Positions 1 to 10,821 of a stretch of 64,000 bases of DNA are shown piece after piece. The position numbers and the translations under genes are program-made. Below the pieces are notes generated by a model. The model was not told the origin of the DNA and did not search any database. It saw nothing but the letters and a program-made list of their open reading frames with translations. This stretch comes from Gaertneriomyces semiglobifer. Taxonomy: Eukaryota > Chytridiomycota > Chytridiomycetes > Spizellomycetales > Spizellomycetaceae. The stretch lies in the NCBI GenBank assembly GCA_025558075.1, contig JAHLKF010000013.1, positions 186,001-250,000 of the forward strand, in the 5' to 3' direction. Position 1 is the stretch's first letter; each line of letters begins with the position of its first letter.

Positions 1-78
1 CTAGAAGTGCAAAGCGAATTGGCGCAAGCACGGCAGGTGTCACGGGCCCAAGCTACCCAGTGGAACCAGTGGCATTGA
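1..78 (+). CDS. Possible 3' end of an unidentified gene (partial)
   Basis: The first frame is open from the window edge to a TGA at 76-78 and reads 25 residues that begin LEVQSELAQARQ and end QWNQWH. The Gln/Ala/Glu-rich heptad-like pattern would suit the C-terminal end of a coiled-coil protein running in from the left. That is only an inference: 25 open codons can arise by chance and no family is recognisable. The next gene, CFAP20, lies on the same strand. Confidence 0.3.
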   Translation, partial: LEVQSELAQARQVSRAQATQWNQWH

Positions 79-556
79 GACACTTTCTCGTGTACATTTC
101 AGAGCTGTTTAATAAGGAGAGGGTTGCGGCTGGGAATGTGGCTAGAAGCGGTGTTTTGGGTTTCTCGATATCCGTCGAACGGCACCTGGGTATGACCAGA
201 GTCCAACGTCGGATAAGTAGCATGTGAGACATATGTGTTCTGGTCTTCAATATATCCATCTACCCAAATCTTCAGCATTGTGTATTCCATAAGGAATGAA
301 CACGTGACTAGCGGAGTTTACTTAACACGTCTCGGCCTTTGCATTGTTCGTGTTTTCGCTTCCTGGACCCCCGCTGACTTTACAGTATACCATTAGCTGT
401 GATTCGCCAAAACTGGAGGTTTCGTAGGATTGATTTACAGAGCTCAGTCCTAGCAAAAGGCCATCTATTCTGAAGGCGTCCGTTGCCGAGGCTTTCGACT
501 CTGATCGCGGCAGCTCACCAGCTGGACCCTGTGCTTCGTTTCGGTGATACTGCAAA
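79..556. other. Intergenic region upstream of CFAP20
   Basis: I see no convincing gene here. Short open frames on the minus strand show no family resemblance, and the longest of them (322-594) overlaps the first CFAP20 exon in antisense. The only notable site is the CACGTGAC octamer at 301-308, about 250 bases before the CFAP20 start codon. Confidence 0.5.
301..308 (+). promoter_or_regulatory. CACGTGAC E-box-like site upstream of CFAP20
   Basis: The octamer CACGTGAC lies in intergenic DNA upstream of CFAP20. The same octamer, in either orientation, occurs in six other promoter regions of this window. CACGTG cores are bound by bHLH factors of the Cbf1/USF type in other fungi; binding here is inferred. 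Confidence 0.4.
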
Positions 557-1288
557 ATGTTCCGCAACACTTTCCAGTCAGGGTTTCTATCCATCCTCTA
601 TAGCATTGGGTATGTAGTACACGCTGTTGAGCTTTTGAGTACATCGTTACTTATCGGTATGGTGGTGGTTACGGCCCCTGTCCCTTCCTCCACAGGTCCA
701 AGCCCCTGCAGATTTGGGACCGGCAGATTCTGAATGGCCATATCAAGCGCATTACCGACACCGATATCCAGTCATCTGTGCTAGAAATTATTGGAACAAA
801 CGTCTCGACCAATTACATCACTTGTCCTGCGCAATCGAACAGGACTCTAGGAATCAAGTTACCTTTCTTGGTGATGATCATCAAAAACCTGAAAAAGTAC
901 TTTACCTTTGAAGTGCAAGTGTTAGATGACAAGGGCGTTCGAAGACGGTTCAGAGCGTCCAATTATCAGGTACGATCTGTTGTGACCGTTAAAAGGTGTA
1001 ACATCTTGGAGAGCTGTACTAATTATTACATCGGGTACTCAGTCCACAACGCGTGTAAAGCCATTCATCTGCACAATGCCCATGCGTCTCGACGACGGAT
1101 GGAACCAGATCCAGTTCAACCTCAGTGATTTCACCCGCCGTGCTTATGGAACAAACTACATCGAAACGCTCCGTGTGCAGATTCATGCCAACTGCCGCAT
1201 TCGGAGGATTTACTTTAGTGATAGGCTGTACTCCGAGGAAGAGCTTCCGCCAGAGTTCAAGCTGTTCTTGCCGATCACAAAACAGTAA
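557..1288 (+). CDS. CFAP20: Cilia- and flagella-associated protein 20 (CFAP20/BUG22)
   Basis: The exons are 557-609, 696-969 and 1043-1288, giving 190 residues against about 193 in the human protein. The protein starts [18 protein letters not shown] and then follows the family almost residue for residue: [29 protein letters not shown], then [20 protein letters not shown] and [21 protein letters not shown]20 is an inner-junction protein of the doublet microtubules in axonemes and is needed for ciliary motility and tubulin modification. It is highly conserved in flagellated organisms and usually missing from fungi that have lost the flagellum, so it argues for a zoosporic fungus. The introns are 86 and 73 nt with GTATGT and GTACGA donors. 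The gene is convergent with POP1, 133 bases from its stop. Confidence 0.97.
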
Positions 1289-1421
1289 TAGAGAGGTCGC
1301 GACTTTGTCTTCAGTGGTAGAGTTACGAAAATGTCAAGTGGTCAATGAATATAATACAGTTAAATTAAAAGTTGTAGGTGGGTTGCATCAGTGCCTGGCT
1401 CAGGTAACAGAATCCTCAGAC

Positions 1422-4280
1422 CTACTCTATAAATTGTGCGCGGGCGGCAAAACAGCGCCTCCCACGGGGAGTTCTGACCAAAACCATGCGCTCCTGAGCG
1501 TTGATCTCATCCTGAGTCTGTTCCAACAAACCGCGCAGGCGTACCACGCAGACTCCGCTCCCTTTACCCAAATTGATAGAAAAGCCGCCAGTTGTAACGT
1601 ATCCAACGATGAAATCGTCAGGGGGGAAGCAATCAAGCTTGGCCTCCGTCTGATCAATGCTACCACAAGACCTGCTTAGTGCTAGAGATACCACTTGTCG
1701 GTAAAGGTGGTAATCGGTATGTGACGGATCTGGCAGGCGGTAAACCAAGCTTTGGGAATGTACAGTTCCACTACTTAGAGCAGTAAGCTTCATCGGCACA
1801 AAGCACTCCTGAACAGATTCGATTGAAAGATTCGGAAATTCAAGTGCTCGCTTGGCGACCAGGCGGCGCCATTTCTCAAAGACGTTGCTCCAGAAGTCAG
1901 CGCGGTCGCACACTGGTGCGCTTAACGCGGCCCGGATTAATGCTACGACTCGTGGCGACGACACGACCATATTAGTCGCAAAGGGAGATTCAGGAATAGT
2001 GATATCACGCTTCCGCGATTGACAGGCGTCGGATGCGACAGTCGCTGGTGTCATCGGGGCGGGCGGAATAGTAACCTCCATGGGCTCCACTCCATTAACG
2101 GCGTCACTGGGGGCTTTTTCCGCACACGCCGGAGGTGGCACAGGCTGTGTATTGGTGTCCTCGGCTTCGGTCGAAGAAGAAAAGTCGCGTGGGTCGAGCC
2201 CCAGAGATTTCCAAGTCAGCGTCTCCCAGTCTGGCAGTGTCTCATATCTCTTGCCCTTTGGTGTGCGTTTCCACCGCGCGATCCGCTGCCGCGCCGCATT
2301 TGCCTCGAGACATTCCCACAATGAACTCTCAGCACAATCCCACGGCCAAGAACGAACACCCATCTCAAACCGCAAGTTTCGCAAGTCGCGTAGCCCGATT
2401 GCACGCGCACCTCCAAAGATGAGGTTCTTCCAAAGATCCATTCCAAAACCTGATGGTGTAATTATAGAATATGACCCGGACCCATCAGCGTTCGGTTGTT
2501 GAAGGAGTAGGATTGGTATGCGCACATCATCCTTAATGGGCACAAGCGGTGTACCGGGTATCAGAGCGGTGGACCGCCGTTTGTTCATTTCTTTCTCGGT
2601 GGGTTTGCGTGCACGACATCGGTCTCGTACGCTGTGGTCCCAGATGTCTGAGCGCGCAACGTTTTCGGGCCAGTTGGTAATGATGTGCTGTATCTGAGAG
2701 TCCGCCTCATCTGACGACAAGGTACGCGGGGGTATTTTTGGCGGAAAGCTCAACCTATGATCATAAACGGTAAGACCTAAAACTGTATGCGGTGGCAGCG
2801 ATCCCGGAGATCGCAGCTTCGATAACTTCGTCCAGAGTGGCGTAGCAGATGGATTGGTGGAAGCGGTGGAGTGGGTTGCCGAATCATTTGTTTCCATGGG
2901 TTGCGCCTCTTCCACATCTACCGCGGTTTCTGACGTGGTCTCGGAAGTTGTGGTCTTCAGTATGTGTGTCAGGATTGCCTGTGCACGAGGACCGATGAGT
3001 TCAAACCGCGAAAGCGCCCTTTGAAGACGATTGATCTGAATGCCTGGACAACAACATTAACATTTGCACTGGGCACGCCAAACGAACACGCGCAACTGCA
3101 TTGTACCTTTGAAGTCATCTGCCTTCGCCACCACTTGCTGTAATATATGTTCTACATGGTCATACACAGCTGGATGGACCCAAATCCAAATGTGTCGTTC
3201 AACGTCTGCCCCGGCATCGGGTTCAGTCTGTCGCCAGAGAAACTCCACGGGAGCAACAAAATGCCTAGGGTACATCCCGCCTTCGTAGATTGCCGTTGTG
3301 CCCCATCTGCTCCCGCTTAAGAACCGCTTGCTGGCTACTGCCGGTAGGGTAGGATCCGTGCAGTGCTCAAACAGATGTTTCAATGACGTTTCGGAACCTA
3401 TCACCTCAATCACCTCAATAAACGAAGAGTCGTGGGCGACGCATTGCTGCCTGGCGGCGCGGTATGTCGCTCTAAGTGCTTTATCATTAGCACATTCGGC
3501 AATCCGGAAACCCCATAGATCTGCCATCTTCATCCGCTTTGCGTGCCATATGTGCGTTTCCAACCACCTCTTACTCCTTTGCCGCCGTACAAAGTCGCCA
3601 AGTGCACGACGTCTACGTCGACGAGATAACAGAGCCTTTCGCTTTTTTGCTCGGGGAGGCCCACCGGGATCTTTCGTCATTTGCTCAATAGCTCGTTCCC
3701 GCAGCCGTTTGGGTAACCTCTTTGGATTGTGTGATGCGGCTCTCCGGCGCATATGTCTGGGAACTGTTTGAAACACGCGAGCCATGCCTGCATGTTGGGT
3801 TGCTTTCGAGAGCGCCTTTTCCATGGCCCTGATTTCAAACGCTCGAGCTTCGGCGAACTCCACAACACTGATAGTTCTTGGGGTCAATTCAGTTGGCAAT
3901 GGCGGTCTTTGAACCTCTGTTGGACGTGCATGCGAGCTGGCGGGGTCCGCAGTAGGGCCTGTAGGGGCGGATGAAGATTTTTCAGCATCGGCAAATGCGG
4001 CCTTTTCGGCTTGCTTGAAGGTTTCCAACAGCTTCTCGTTTTTAACATGCATGTGCTGACGGTTCTTCTTTCGCTCTTTTGCAGTCAATACTGGTGCAGC
4101 TGGGCGCTTGCCATTGCTATTCATGACACCTGAACCGTCTGTTTGCTGCCCATCCGGCCCCGGATCACCGGCAGCGTCATTTCGACGCTTGTCCTGAGAA
4201 AACTTGCCCTTGTTCCCCTTCCCGCCTGGACCCTTTCCAGGGCCCTTTGCTCCTCTTCTGCTGTCGCCGCTGTCGGCCAT
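1422..4280 (-). CDS. POP1: Ribonuclease P/MRP protein subunit POP1
   Basis: Two exons, 3107-4280 then 1422-3043, encode about 931 residues. The 63-nt intron (donor GTACAA) removes an in-frame TAA and joins ADDFK to GIQINRLQRALSRFELIGPR. The N-terminus is a disordered Gly/Lys/Arg tract. The POP1 core follows, with the Arg-rich PRHMRRRAASHNPKRLP and the WLETHIWHAKRMKM block. The POPLD domain in the second exon includes VPIKDDVRIPILLLQ and GFGMDLWKNLIFGGARAIG, and the C-terminus has the typical IVGYVTTGGFS segment. POP1 is the large protein scaffold of RNase P (tRNA 5' maturation) and RNase MRP (pre-rRNA cleavage). The first ATG in frame is at 4280; the open frame continues upstream but contains no ATG. 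A CACGTGAC site lies 80 bases upstream. Confidence 0.95.
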
Positions 4281-4359
4281 TACTCGGTTCGCAGGCTGGT
4301 CATTTCTATCAAAGTGCGCGATCTTGGAACTTTGCACTTTTGAAGCAGCTATGCTCAAG

Positions 4360-4367
4360 CACGTGAC
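4360..4367 (+). promoter_or_regulatory. CACGTGAC site in the POP1 promoter
   Basis: The octamer lies 80 bases upstream of the POP1 start codon, which is read on the minus strand. It matches the sites near UTP14 and KRR1, two other ribosome-biogenesis genes, at similar distances. Confidence 0.45.
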
Positions 4368-4511
4368 TACACCTGTGGTTACCGATTACGCTCTATCTTT
4401 ATTAATTACACCACGCGGTTGAATGGTCCACACACCTACACTGCTGTCAACAGATCCTTCTTCGCCCAACGCATCATGTAACGTTTATGTGATCATAACG
4501 GTTACGCTCCT

Positions 4512-4655
4512 ATGAAGAAAGGAAAGGGGCGAGCATGCGCATATTGCCATCGCATTGAGCATTTATCAAGACAATCAGGACCGCTCGGGTTTTCAGAGGA
4601 GTACTTGGCGCTGATGCTCAACGATCAAAGCGAAAGGCCCGAAACAAAGCAATAG
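4512..4655 (+). CDS. Small open frame with a CxxCH motif, doubtful
   Basis: An ATG at 4512 opens 47 codons that end in TAG. The peptide has a basic start (MKKGKGRACAYCHR) with a Cys-x-x-Cys-His motif and a mixed C-terminal half. It lies between two genes transcribed from the other strand. The composition is compatible with a small protein or with one exon of an unseen gene, but no family is recognisable and an ORF of this length is expected by chance. Confidence 0.2.
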   Translation: MKKGKGRACAYCHRIEHLSRQSGPLGFSEEYLALMLNDQSERPETKQ

Positions 4656-4761
4656 AGGTGGAGGCAATCACCGGCAATCCGTATTGCAACCAATACTTTT
4701 GCATTTTACAAGTTACAACGTTCTGGTCGTATATTGGATACCGACCAATCGTATTGACATT

Positions 4762-5523
4762 CTACTCCGGGCATGCATAGACGCCATACTGTAACTTGCA
4801 TTTTTTGCATACGTACATCCGCTTGTCCCAGTTGTAGATAGACATATGGGATGTTGTAATCGGATGCTCCACCGGAGCATACGTCCAACCCGTTGGATCG
4901 TTCGAGCCACTACATCGCTGAGGTGCATTCGGACAGATAATACGGTGATGCGGGCGTTTGTCTTCCTCCGAAAAGAAGTCCACCATTAAAGGGCGAGCGC
5001 TCGACAAGAGCGAAACTAATTCTTCCATACAGAGGAATTCCGCTTCCTCTTTCAGCATCCGTATGATTTCGGGGTCTTTCGGCGGAACAAAGGTGTTACG
5101 ACCTTTACGCAGATAGTCAAAGATGTAGGTGTAGGGTTTCGGATTGCGATCCAGAAAGTAGGTTCCATCCGGCCCGGTCTGCGGACCCATTTGCATGGAC
5201 AAGAGCCCTTCGAAGAATGTTCCCTGTTCGGCAAGCAATGTGTCCTTGCTGGTACAAAAAATTTTCCCACCGACGTCCAATTTGATCTTGGAAGCATTGG
5301 ACAAGTCCATAAGGTGACAGCGTTCGAGTTTGGCTTCCCATTCTGCTTCTTGGCGTTGCTTGGTAGCCTCAAAGGCAGCTCGTTCTTTGGCCAGCTGAGC
5401 GGTACGGCCTGTGACATCTTATTCGAATTTGGTCAGGAGTTCCAAGAGGTGATCAGCTCCGAGGCGAATGCCAGTGAGACCGTCAGTCGCAGGCGAGGCT
5501 CGACCCTCTGCAATTTCTTCCAT
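4762..5523 (-). CDS. BTB/POZ (T1, KCTD-like) domain protein
   Basis: The C-terminal part is certain. Residues KIKLDVGGKIFCTSKDTLLA, DGTYFLDRNP and IFDYLRKG are the hallmarks of the potassium-channel-tetramerisation type of BTB domain. Such proteins oligomerise and often act as cullin-3 adaptors. A charged helix (TAQLAKERAAFEATKQRQ) precedes the BTB domain. A Cys-containing tail follows it, with ICPNAPQRC and CKKCKLQYGVYAC, possibly metal-binding. The N-terminus is uncertain. The first ATG is at 5523 (MEEIAEGR), but an in-frame TAA lies at about 5423. I place a 72-nt intron at 5409-5480 (donor GTCTCA, branch-like CCTGAC) that removes it and gives 229 residues. Without that intron, translation would have to start at an internal ATG at 5310. 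The substrate or partner is unknown. Confidence 0.8.
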
Positions 5524-6248
5524 TACGGTGATGTACGTAGACAGTGTGCCTGCCCTATATACAATGTGCGCATGTGGACAAACGAGTGAGAAACTCGACA
5601 AACAAAGCTGTCAATCAAAGCTGTCAATTCAAATTGCAGCCAAATGCCAAATGGCGTCGATCACGGGCTGACAGTCACATGATCCACGTGATTCATATTT
5701 AAATTGACAATCAATAAAAGGTACAGCCAAGGTGTAGGGTTACTTCGTGAGAGTACCCGAATGGATGCACCGCGCCACGGTCGAATCCGAAACAGCGTCT
5801 GAAGTTAAGTTTATTAGCCCCTGAACTCAAAATTTAGCACTTCAAACACCGACACTTGAGACACACATCCAGTCTTTGATCGAGCCTTGCAATATAGCCA
5901 TATCAGACAATGCATATGCCTTAGGCGCATTATGGGCATTATGTGCAAAAGACAACAACAACAACACTCGCAACCCAAAGCATCCGATCCGCGCGCGGCG
6001 GGGAACAAAAAAGCAAATGCAATAAAGTTTCTGTCAGAGACATTCCGCTCTCCGGATATCAGATGAGATTGACTATTAAAGACATTGGGTTGTCTGGTAT
6101 CACACAGTGGATATAAACACCCGCATAGCGCATGTGGAGCAGGCGGTGTGTTCTGGAACTTCACAGTCTCGAAGCATCATACCTTTGCTCTCCTGTGAAG
6201 ACCCTCGTCTTTGGAAAGCGAACAAACGATAGTGCAACTTGAAAAAAC
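5524..6248. other. Intergenic region, divergent promoters
   Basis: This stretch of about 725 bases separates the divergent BTB and aminopeptidase genes. A CACGTG core is present at 5685-5690, about 160 bases upstream of the BTB gene. A stretch near 5750-5800 vaguely resembles a tRNA B box but forms no tRNA. I see no coding signal. Confidence 0.5.
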
Positions 6249-7854
6249 ATGCTTTTATCAGCGCGATTGGCGACGGTGCTGCTGGCCGCATCGTCTGTCT
6301 GGGCTGTCCCAACCCCGTTCAAGCGCGCCATCGAATTTGGCGTGAACCTTCCCGCTCCCGATGCCAACTACGATATCAACCTCACCAACGGCAAACGCTT
6401 GATCCTGTTCAATGCTGGCGAACCGCCTCGATGGGTTCCCGAAACCGAGGTACTGGGTATGACCATCGAAGAACGAGGGTTCATGGACGTCACCCACTTG
6501 TGGGAAACCGCCTACCGCAGCGACTTTGAGGCCAAATACGGCGAGGTCGTGAGCACTGCCGCGGGCTTTTCCTTTGCTCCAGGCGCTGCTCCGAAGGCAA
6601 ACCTTGCGGCCGATGCGGCTCCTGCCCGCTCCTTTGCCGTGCCGACCGGTGTTTCCCGTCAAACACGCGTGAGAGCCATGCAGCAGCTGATTAACATGAC
6701 AGACGTACGCGCGAACATCAACACGTTTGTTGCTTTCCCGAACCGTCGTCACAACCTCCAAACAGGAGTTGACTCTGCCAAGTGAGTATGGAGCTCCTGC
6801 TCCTATTCTTTGTCACAATTTTACTAAACATTTGCATCGCAGCTGGTTGTTCGACCGCGCCACCGCATTGGTTGGCACTGCCGGAACTGTCAAGAGAGTT
6901 CAACACGCCGGATTCCAGCAACCGTCAGTCGTTGCGACCATTCCGGGCAAAGAACCTGGGCTAGTGATTCTTGGCTCCCATCAAGATTCCATTTCTAACG
7001 CTGGAGCGGATGCCCCTGGTGCGGATGACGATGCTTCCGGCTCCATGACCATTATGGAGGCTATGCGTGTCACTGCTCAGGCGGTGTCGCAAGGTCTCTT
7101 CACTCCTGCTCAAACTCTAGAGTTCCACTGGTACGCCGGTGAAGAAGCTGGTCTTCTCGGCTCTCAGGACATCGCACAACAGTACAAGGCTGCAAATGCC
7201 AATGTTTCTGCCATGATGCAGATCGACATGACCGGATTTGCCATCAATCCGCAAGATAGGCAGATCGCAGTCATGACAGACAATACCACGCCTGAATTGG
7301 TTGCATTCACCAAGGCACTGATGGCCGAGTACTCCACCACCCGTGTGGTGGAGTCGCAGTGCGGGTTCGCCTGTTCGGATCACGCGTCTTGGACTCAAGC
7401 TGGATTCCCAGCGGTTCTGCCCGCCGAAGGCACCATCAATGAGATTACACCTTTCATCCACACCAACCAAGATACCGTTGCGAACCTCAACTTTGAACAT
7501 ATCGAAGACTTTGTCAAGTTGGCGGTGGCTTTCATGGGAGAGGCATCGCTCGGCCAAGATGGTGCCGGTGCACCTAGCGGTACAAACGTTCCTGCCACGA
7601 ACGCCCCGACGGCTGCGCCCACTGACATAGCTACAGCGACTTCTGCTATTATCAGTGCTACTGATGCTGGCACCGCCATTACCAATATTCCCGCTGCCAC
7701 AGGCACTGCAATCACTGAAGTTCCTGCTGCCACAAGCACCGCAGCAGAGACAAGCGCCCCAGTGATTACTGAGGCCACTCAAGCTCCCGCACCGACTGGG
7801 GCCCCAGCGCGGACGTCAACTGTTCTAGCGACTGTTACTCGATGCCCGGCCTAG
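6249..7854 (+). CDS. Secreted M28-family zinc aminopeptidase
   Basis: Two exons (6249-6781 and 6843-7854) encode 514 residues. The start is a clear signal peptide, MLLSARLATVLLAASSVWA, followed by a propeptide-like region. The peptidase core carries the metal-site motifs of the M28E leucine aminopeptidases: GSHQDSI, GADDDASG, the catalytic GEEAGLLG, QIDMTG and IHTNQDT. These enzymes release N-terminal residues, usually leucine, from peptides outside the cell and normally bind two zinc ions. After about residue 420 the protein turns into an Ala/Thr/Pro-rich tail that is probably O-glycosylated. That tail contains a near-identical pair of 11-residue repeats (7669-7734). The tail is not part of the catalytic fold and may anchor the enzyme in the wall or keep it at the surface. 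The intron is 61 nt with a GTGAGT donor. Confidence 0.94.
7669..7734 (+). repeat. Tandem 33-nt repeat (two units) in the aminopeptidase tail
   Basis: Two adjacent 33-base units, 7669-7701 and 7702-7734, encode GTAITNIPAAT and GTAITEVPAAT. Most differences between the copies are at third codon positions, so the duplication is not recent or the protein repeat is under selection. Confidence 0.75.
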
Positions 7855-8560
7855 ATTGGTCAGAGCACAGTCGTACGCCAGTGATACTTGTGCATGCAAA
7901 AGAATGTAGAATGGTTCTACGGAGTTCGCTTATTCGCAGTCTAGCATTTTTGGTTACCCTTTCTGTCATTTTACTTTCTGCTGACCAGAATATTGGCAGT
8001 AATTGTACATATGCGATGGCTGTTACGAATGTCATATATACAAGTTGATGAGACAGTTATACATGAGCCTGCGGTCGCAATGTCTGCGGGTTAAATAATG
8101 AACTCGGGATCCAACGTGAATGAACCGTGGAGAGCGCCGCCAAGCTGCCCGCAAAGCATGCACAAACGTGCACTGACAACGCTGGTGCATGTATCCTTCC
8201 GGATCTTTCCCAGTTGCTGGTTCACAATGACTGGTATCTTTCCTAGAAGCCATTTCGTCTAGTTCCATGCTTACCTCAGCAGATGTTCATTCGTCTTGCG
8301 TCTACCATTTCCATCGTCGGCAACGTTTCTGTGAAGCTTTGTACGCGATCTAGATTCCTGCAACTCAACCATCTACCGTATAGATACTTGAACGCCTTAA
8401 ACCTGACGAACCGCAGATCGGCTTTTACTAAGCGAACCTGGTTCTTATTCGGCGCTGCAGATTCGTCTGCGACGCTTCCACATATTTTCAGAAGCACTAG
8501 AATACTCAAATTGTCGCCGATCGCCGATAAGACCCACTGTTCACTGACTTCATACACATT
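7855..8560. other. Intergenic region upstream of GEM1
   Basis: About 700 bases without a recognisable gene. Open frames on both strands (for example 8283-8615 plus and 8276-8569 minus) overlap one another and the first GEM1 exon and show no family pattern. The region should contain the 3' end of the aminopeptidase transcript and the GEM1 promoter. Confidence 0.5.
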
Positions 8561-10705
8561 ATGCGGCAAGAAGTTCGAATATTGCTGGTGGGCGACGGTA
8601 AGGTGTCGTCTCTAATAAAGTCATGCGGATCCATGTCGTGGCTAACTCGAACATCTGTCCATCTTTCTCGCAGATGGTGTCGGAAAAAGCACTTTGATAA
8701 CATCCCTTATCAAGGAATCCTTTGTACCAAACGTAGGTTTAGCCATTCATTCCACCATGGCAAAGATGAAGTGTTGCTGACACAGTCTTTTCCATTCTTA
8801 GATTCAACACGTTGTTCCTGAAGTAACCATACCGCCAGAATGGACCCGCGAAAAGATTACCACTCGCATAGTTGATTCGTCATCTCGTGCAGAGAATCGT
8901 GATCAACTCGATAGTGAGGTTCGGAAGGCAGACGTTATCTGCATTGTGTACTCAGTGAACAAGCCAGACAGCTTCAGTCGAGTTGGAGAGTACTGGCTCC
9001 CATACATCCGCAAACAAGGCAGAAACATCCCTGTCGTCCTCGTGGGAAACAAGATCGATGTACGAGGCAAAGATGTGACCAATGATGCGCTGGAGGAGCA
9101 GATTATGCCTATCATGAATGAATACAAGGAAGTGGAGACATGCGTAGAGTGTTCGGCCAAGACTCCCCTTAACGTATCAGAAGTCTTTTATTTTGCCCAA
9201 AAGGCAGTTTTGCACCCGACTGCACCTTTGTACGATTCTCGCGAACACACTCTGAAGCCAGCCTGTATCGAGGCTTTGCGCCGTATTTTTAAACTCTGTG
9301 ACTTGGATAAAGATGGCATTCTTGATGATGAGGAGGTGAACGAATTTCAGAACAAATGCTTTGGAGCCCCACTCCAGAGGCAGGAATTGGAAAGCGTTAA
9401 GGAAGTGGTGCGAGAGAACGAGCCAGATGGTGTCGTGCGCGGCGGTTTGACCGAGATTGGATTTCTTTTCTTGAACACCTTGTTCATCCAACGCGGACGT
9501 CTCGAAACCACCTGGGCCGTCTTGAGAAGATTCGGTTATGGCGATGACCTTTCGTTACGGGAAGAGTTTCTATGTCCGCCATTCGAGGTTCCTCCCGGCT
9601 GCTCAGTTGAACTTAGCAGTGACGGTTACAAATTCTTCATCGACCTTTTCCAAACCTTTGACCAAGACAAGGATGGTGCGCTCAAACTGAGTGAGCTTAC
9701 AGCACTATTCAGCACTGCGCCTGGCAATCCGTGGGAGAATGGAGGCTTCCCGGGAACGACGCTAACAGACGAGTCAGGCGCTGTGACCTTGCAAGGGTTC
9801 CTGGCGCAATGGAGCATGACTACGCTACTTGACCACACTACAACACTCGCATACCTTGCATACCTCGGTTTTAATGGTGATTCTACGACTGCACTAAAAG
9901 TTACCCGACCACGAAAAGCTGACCGGCGACGAGGAAAAGTTCAACGAAACGTCTTTCTATGCTATGTGTTTGGCGCTACGGGATCTGGAAAGACTGCCTT
10001 ATTGCGAAGCCTTGTAAACAAGCCTTTTACGGAGACTTACAGTCCAACCGCGAGGCCGTATTCCGTTGTGAATTCAGTCGAGATTGGTGGTGCGGAAAAA
10101 TACCTGGTTATGCAAGAGTTTGGTCCCAAGTATGATTCTGAGATCTTGCAGAATCGAAAGAGGCTAGACGCATGCGATGTGCTATGCTTCCTTTACGACG
10201 TTGGGGACATTAATTCCTTTGCGTATGTGGCAAACCTGAGAGTAAGCATTTTGAGCGCATTCACGTATTGCCCGTGCGAGTGCTGATCTTTTGCATTCAC
10301 GTCCAGAATCGATACGAAATAGATGATCTTCCCTGTGTGTTCGTCGCCACAAAGAGCGATACGGATATGGTGCCTCAGAAATACGAGGTTCAACCCGATG
10401 CGTACTGTAGGGCTCTTGGACTGGCGGTTCCCGTCACCGTTTCCATCAAAGACAATATCAAGGCGGAATTGTTCAGTATGCTTGTTGGAGTGTCGATGGA
10501 CCCGTAAGTGGAGATTTAGCGCCGAAAGTTGTGCTGCTCAATATCTCATTCCTTCTTTTGTAGCGCTGTCGCTATTCCTGGAACTAAAAGCGCTTCATCT
10601 ACACGGGTTGTCCGTTACATGACCTATACGGCGATGGCGGCAGCTATCATAACTGCAGCAATGTTAGGGTATCGGGTCATACATAGCGTAAAGCACGGAT
10701 CTTAG
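8561..10705 (+). CDS. GEM1: Mitochondrial Rho GTPase Miro/Gem1
   Basis: Five exons (8561-8597, 8674-8732, 8802-10241, 10307-10503, 10564-10705) encode 624 residues, the usual family length. The order is a first GTPase domain (P loop GDDGVGKST, later VGNKIDV), two EF-hand regions (DLDKDGILDDEE and DQDKDGALKLSE), a second GTPase domain (P loop GATGSGKTALL, later ATKSD) and a C-terminal membrane anchor (MAAAIITAAMLGYRVI). Miro sits in the outer mitochondrial membrane. In animals it links mitochondria to microtubule motors; in yeast it works at ER-mitochondria contacts. Both EF hands keep their acidic calcium ligands. Introns interrupt the first P loop and precede the tail anchor. The gene is convergent with RPN6, whose stop is about 115 bases downstream. 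Confidence 0.96.
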
Positions 10706-10821
10706 TAGTAGCCTAATAGATGACCCAATATTGTGCATGCTACTTTGTTGGCACTCTTTTTTGCATATTCAATGAACACAAATCTATGTAAGCTGAGCGG
10801 CCTGTAGGTGCATTGATGGTG

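Larger units (their letters stand above)
4281..4761. other. Intergenic region between POP1 and the BTB gene
   Basis: This 480-base stretch holds the POP1 promoter and the 3' side of the BTB gene. It contains the CACGTGAC site at 4360-4367 and one short plus-strand open frame at 4512-4655, listed separately. Nothing else stands out. Confidence 0.4.

Noticed and set aside
5421..5425. A changed genetic code with TAA read as an amino acid, to explain the BTB gene
   Set aside because: CFAP20, NHP2, UTP25 and TMEM120 end with TAA exactly where their families end; a local intron or allele is simpler.
5740..5800. Sequence resembling a tRNA B box (GGTCGAATCC) in intergenic DNA
   Set aside because: No acceptor stem, D arm or anticodon arm can be drawn around it and the B box lacks one base.
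7117..7782. Long minus-strand open frame opposite the aminopeptidase
   Set aside because: It is antisense to a well-supported gene with catalytic motifs; its Ser/Gly/Arg/Cys-rich translation is typical of a shadow frame.
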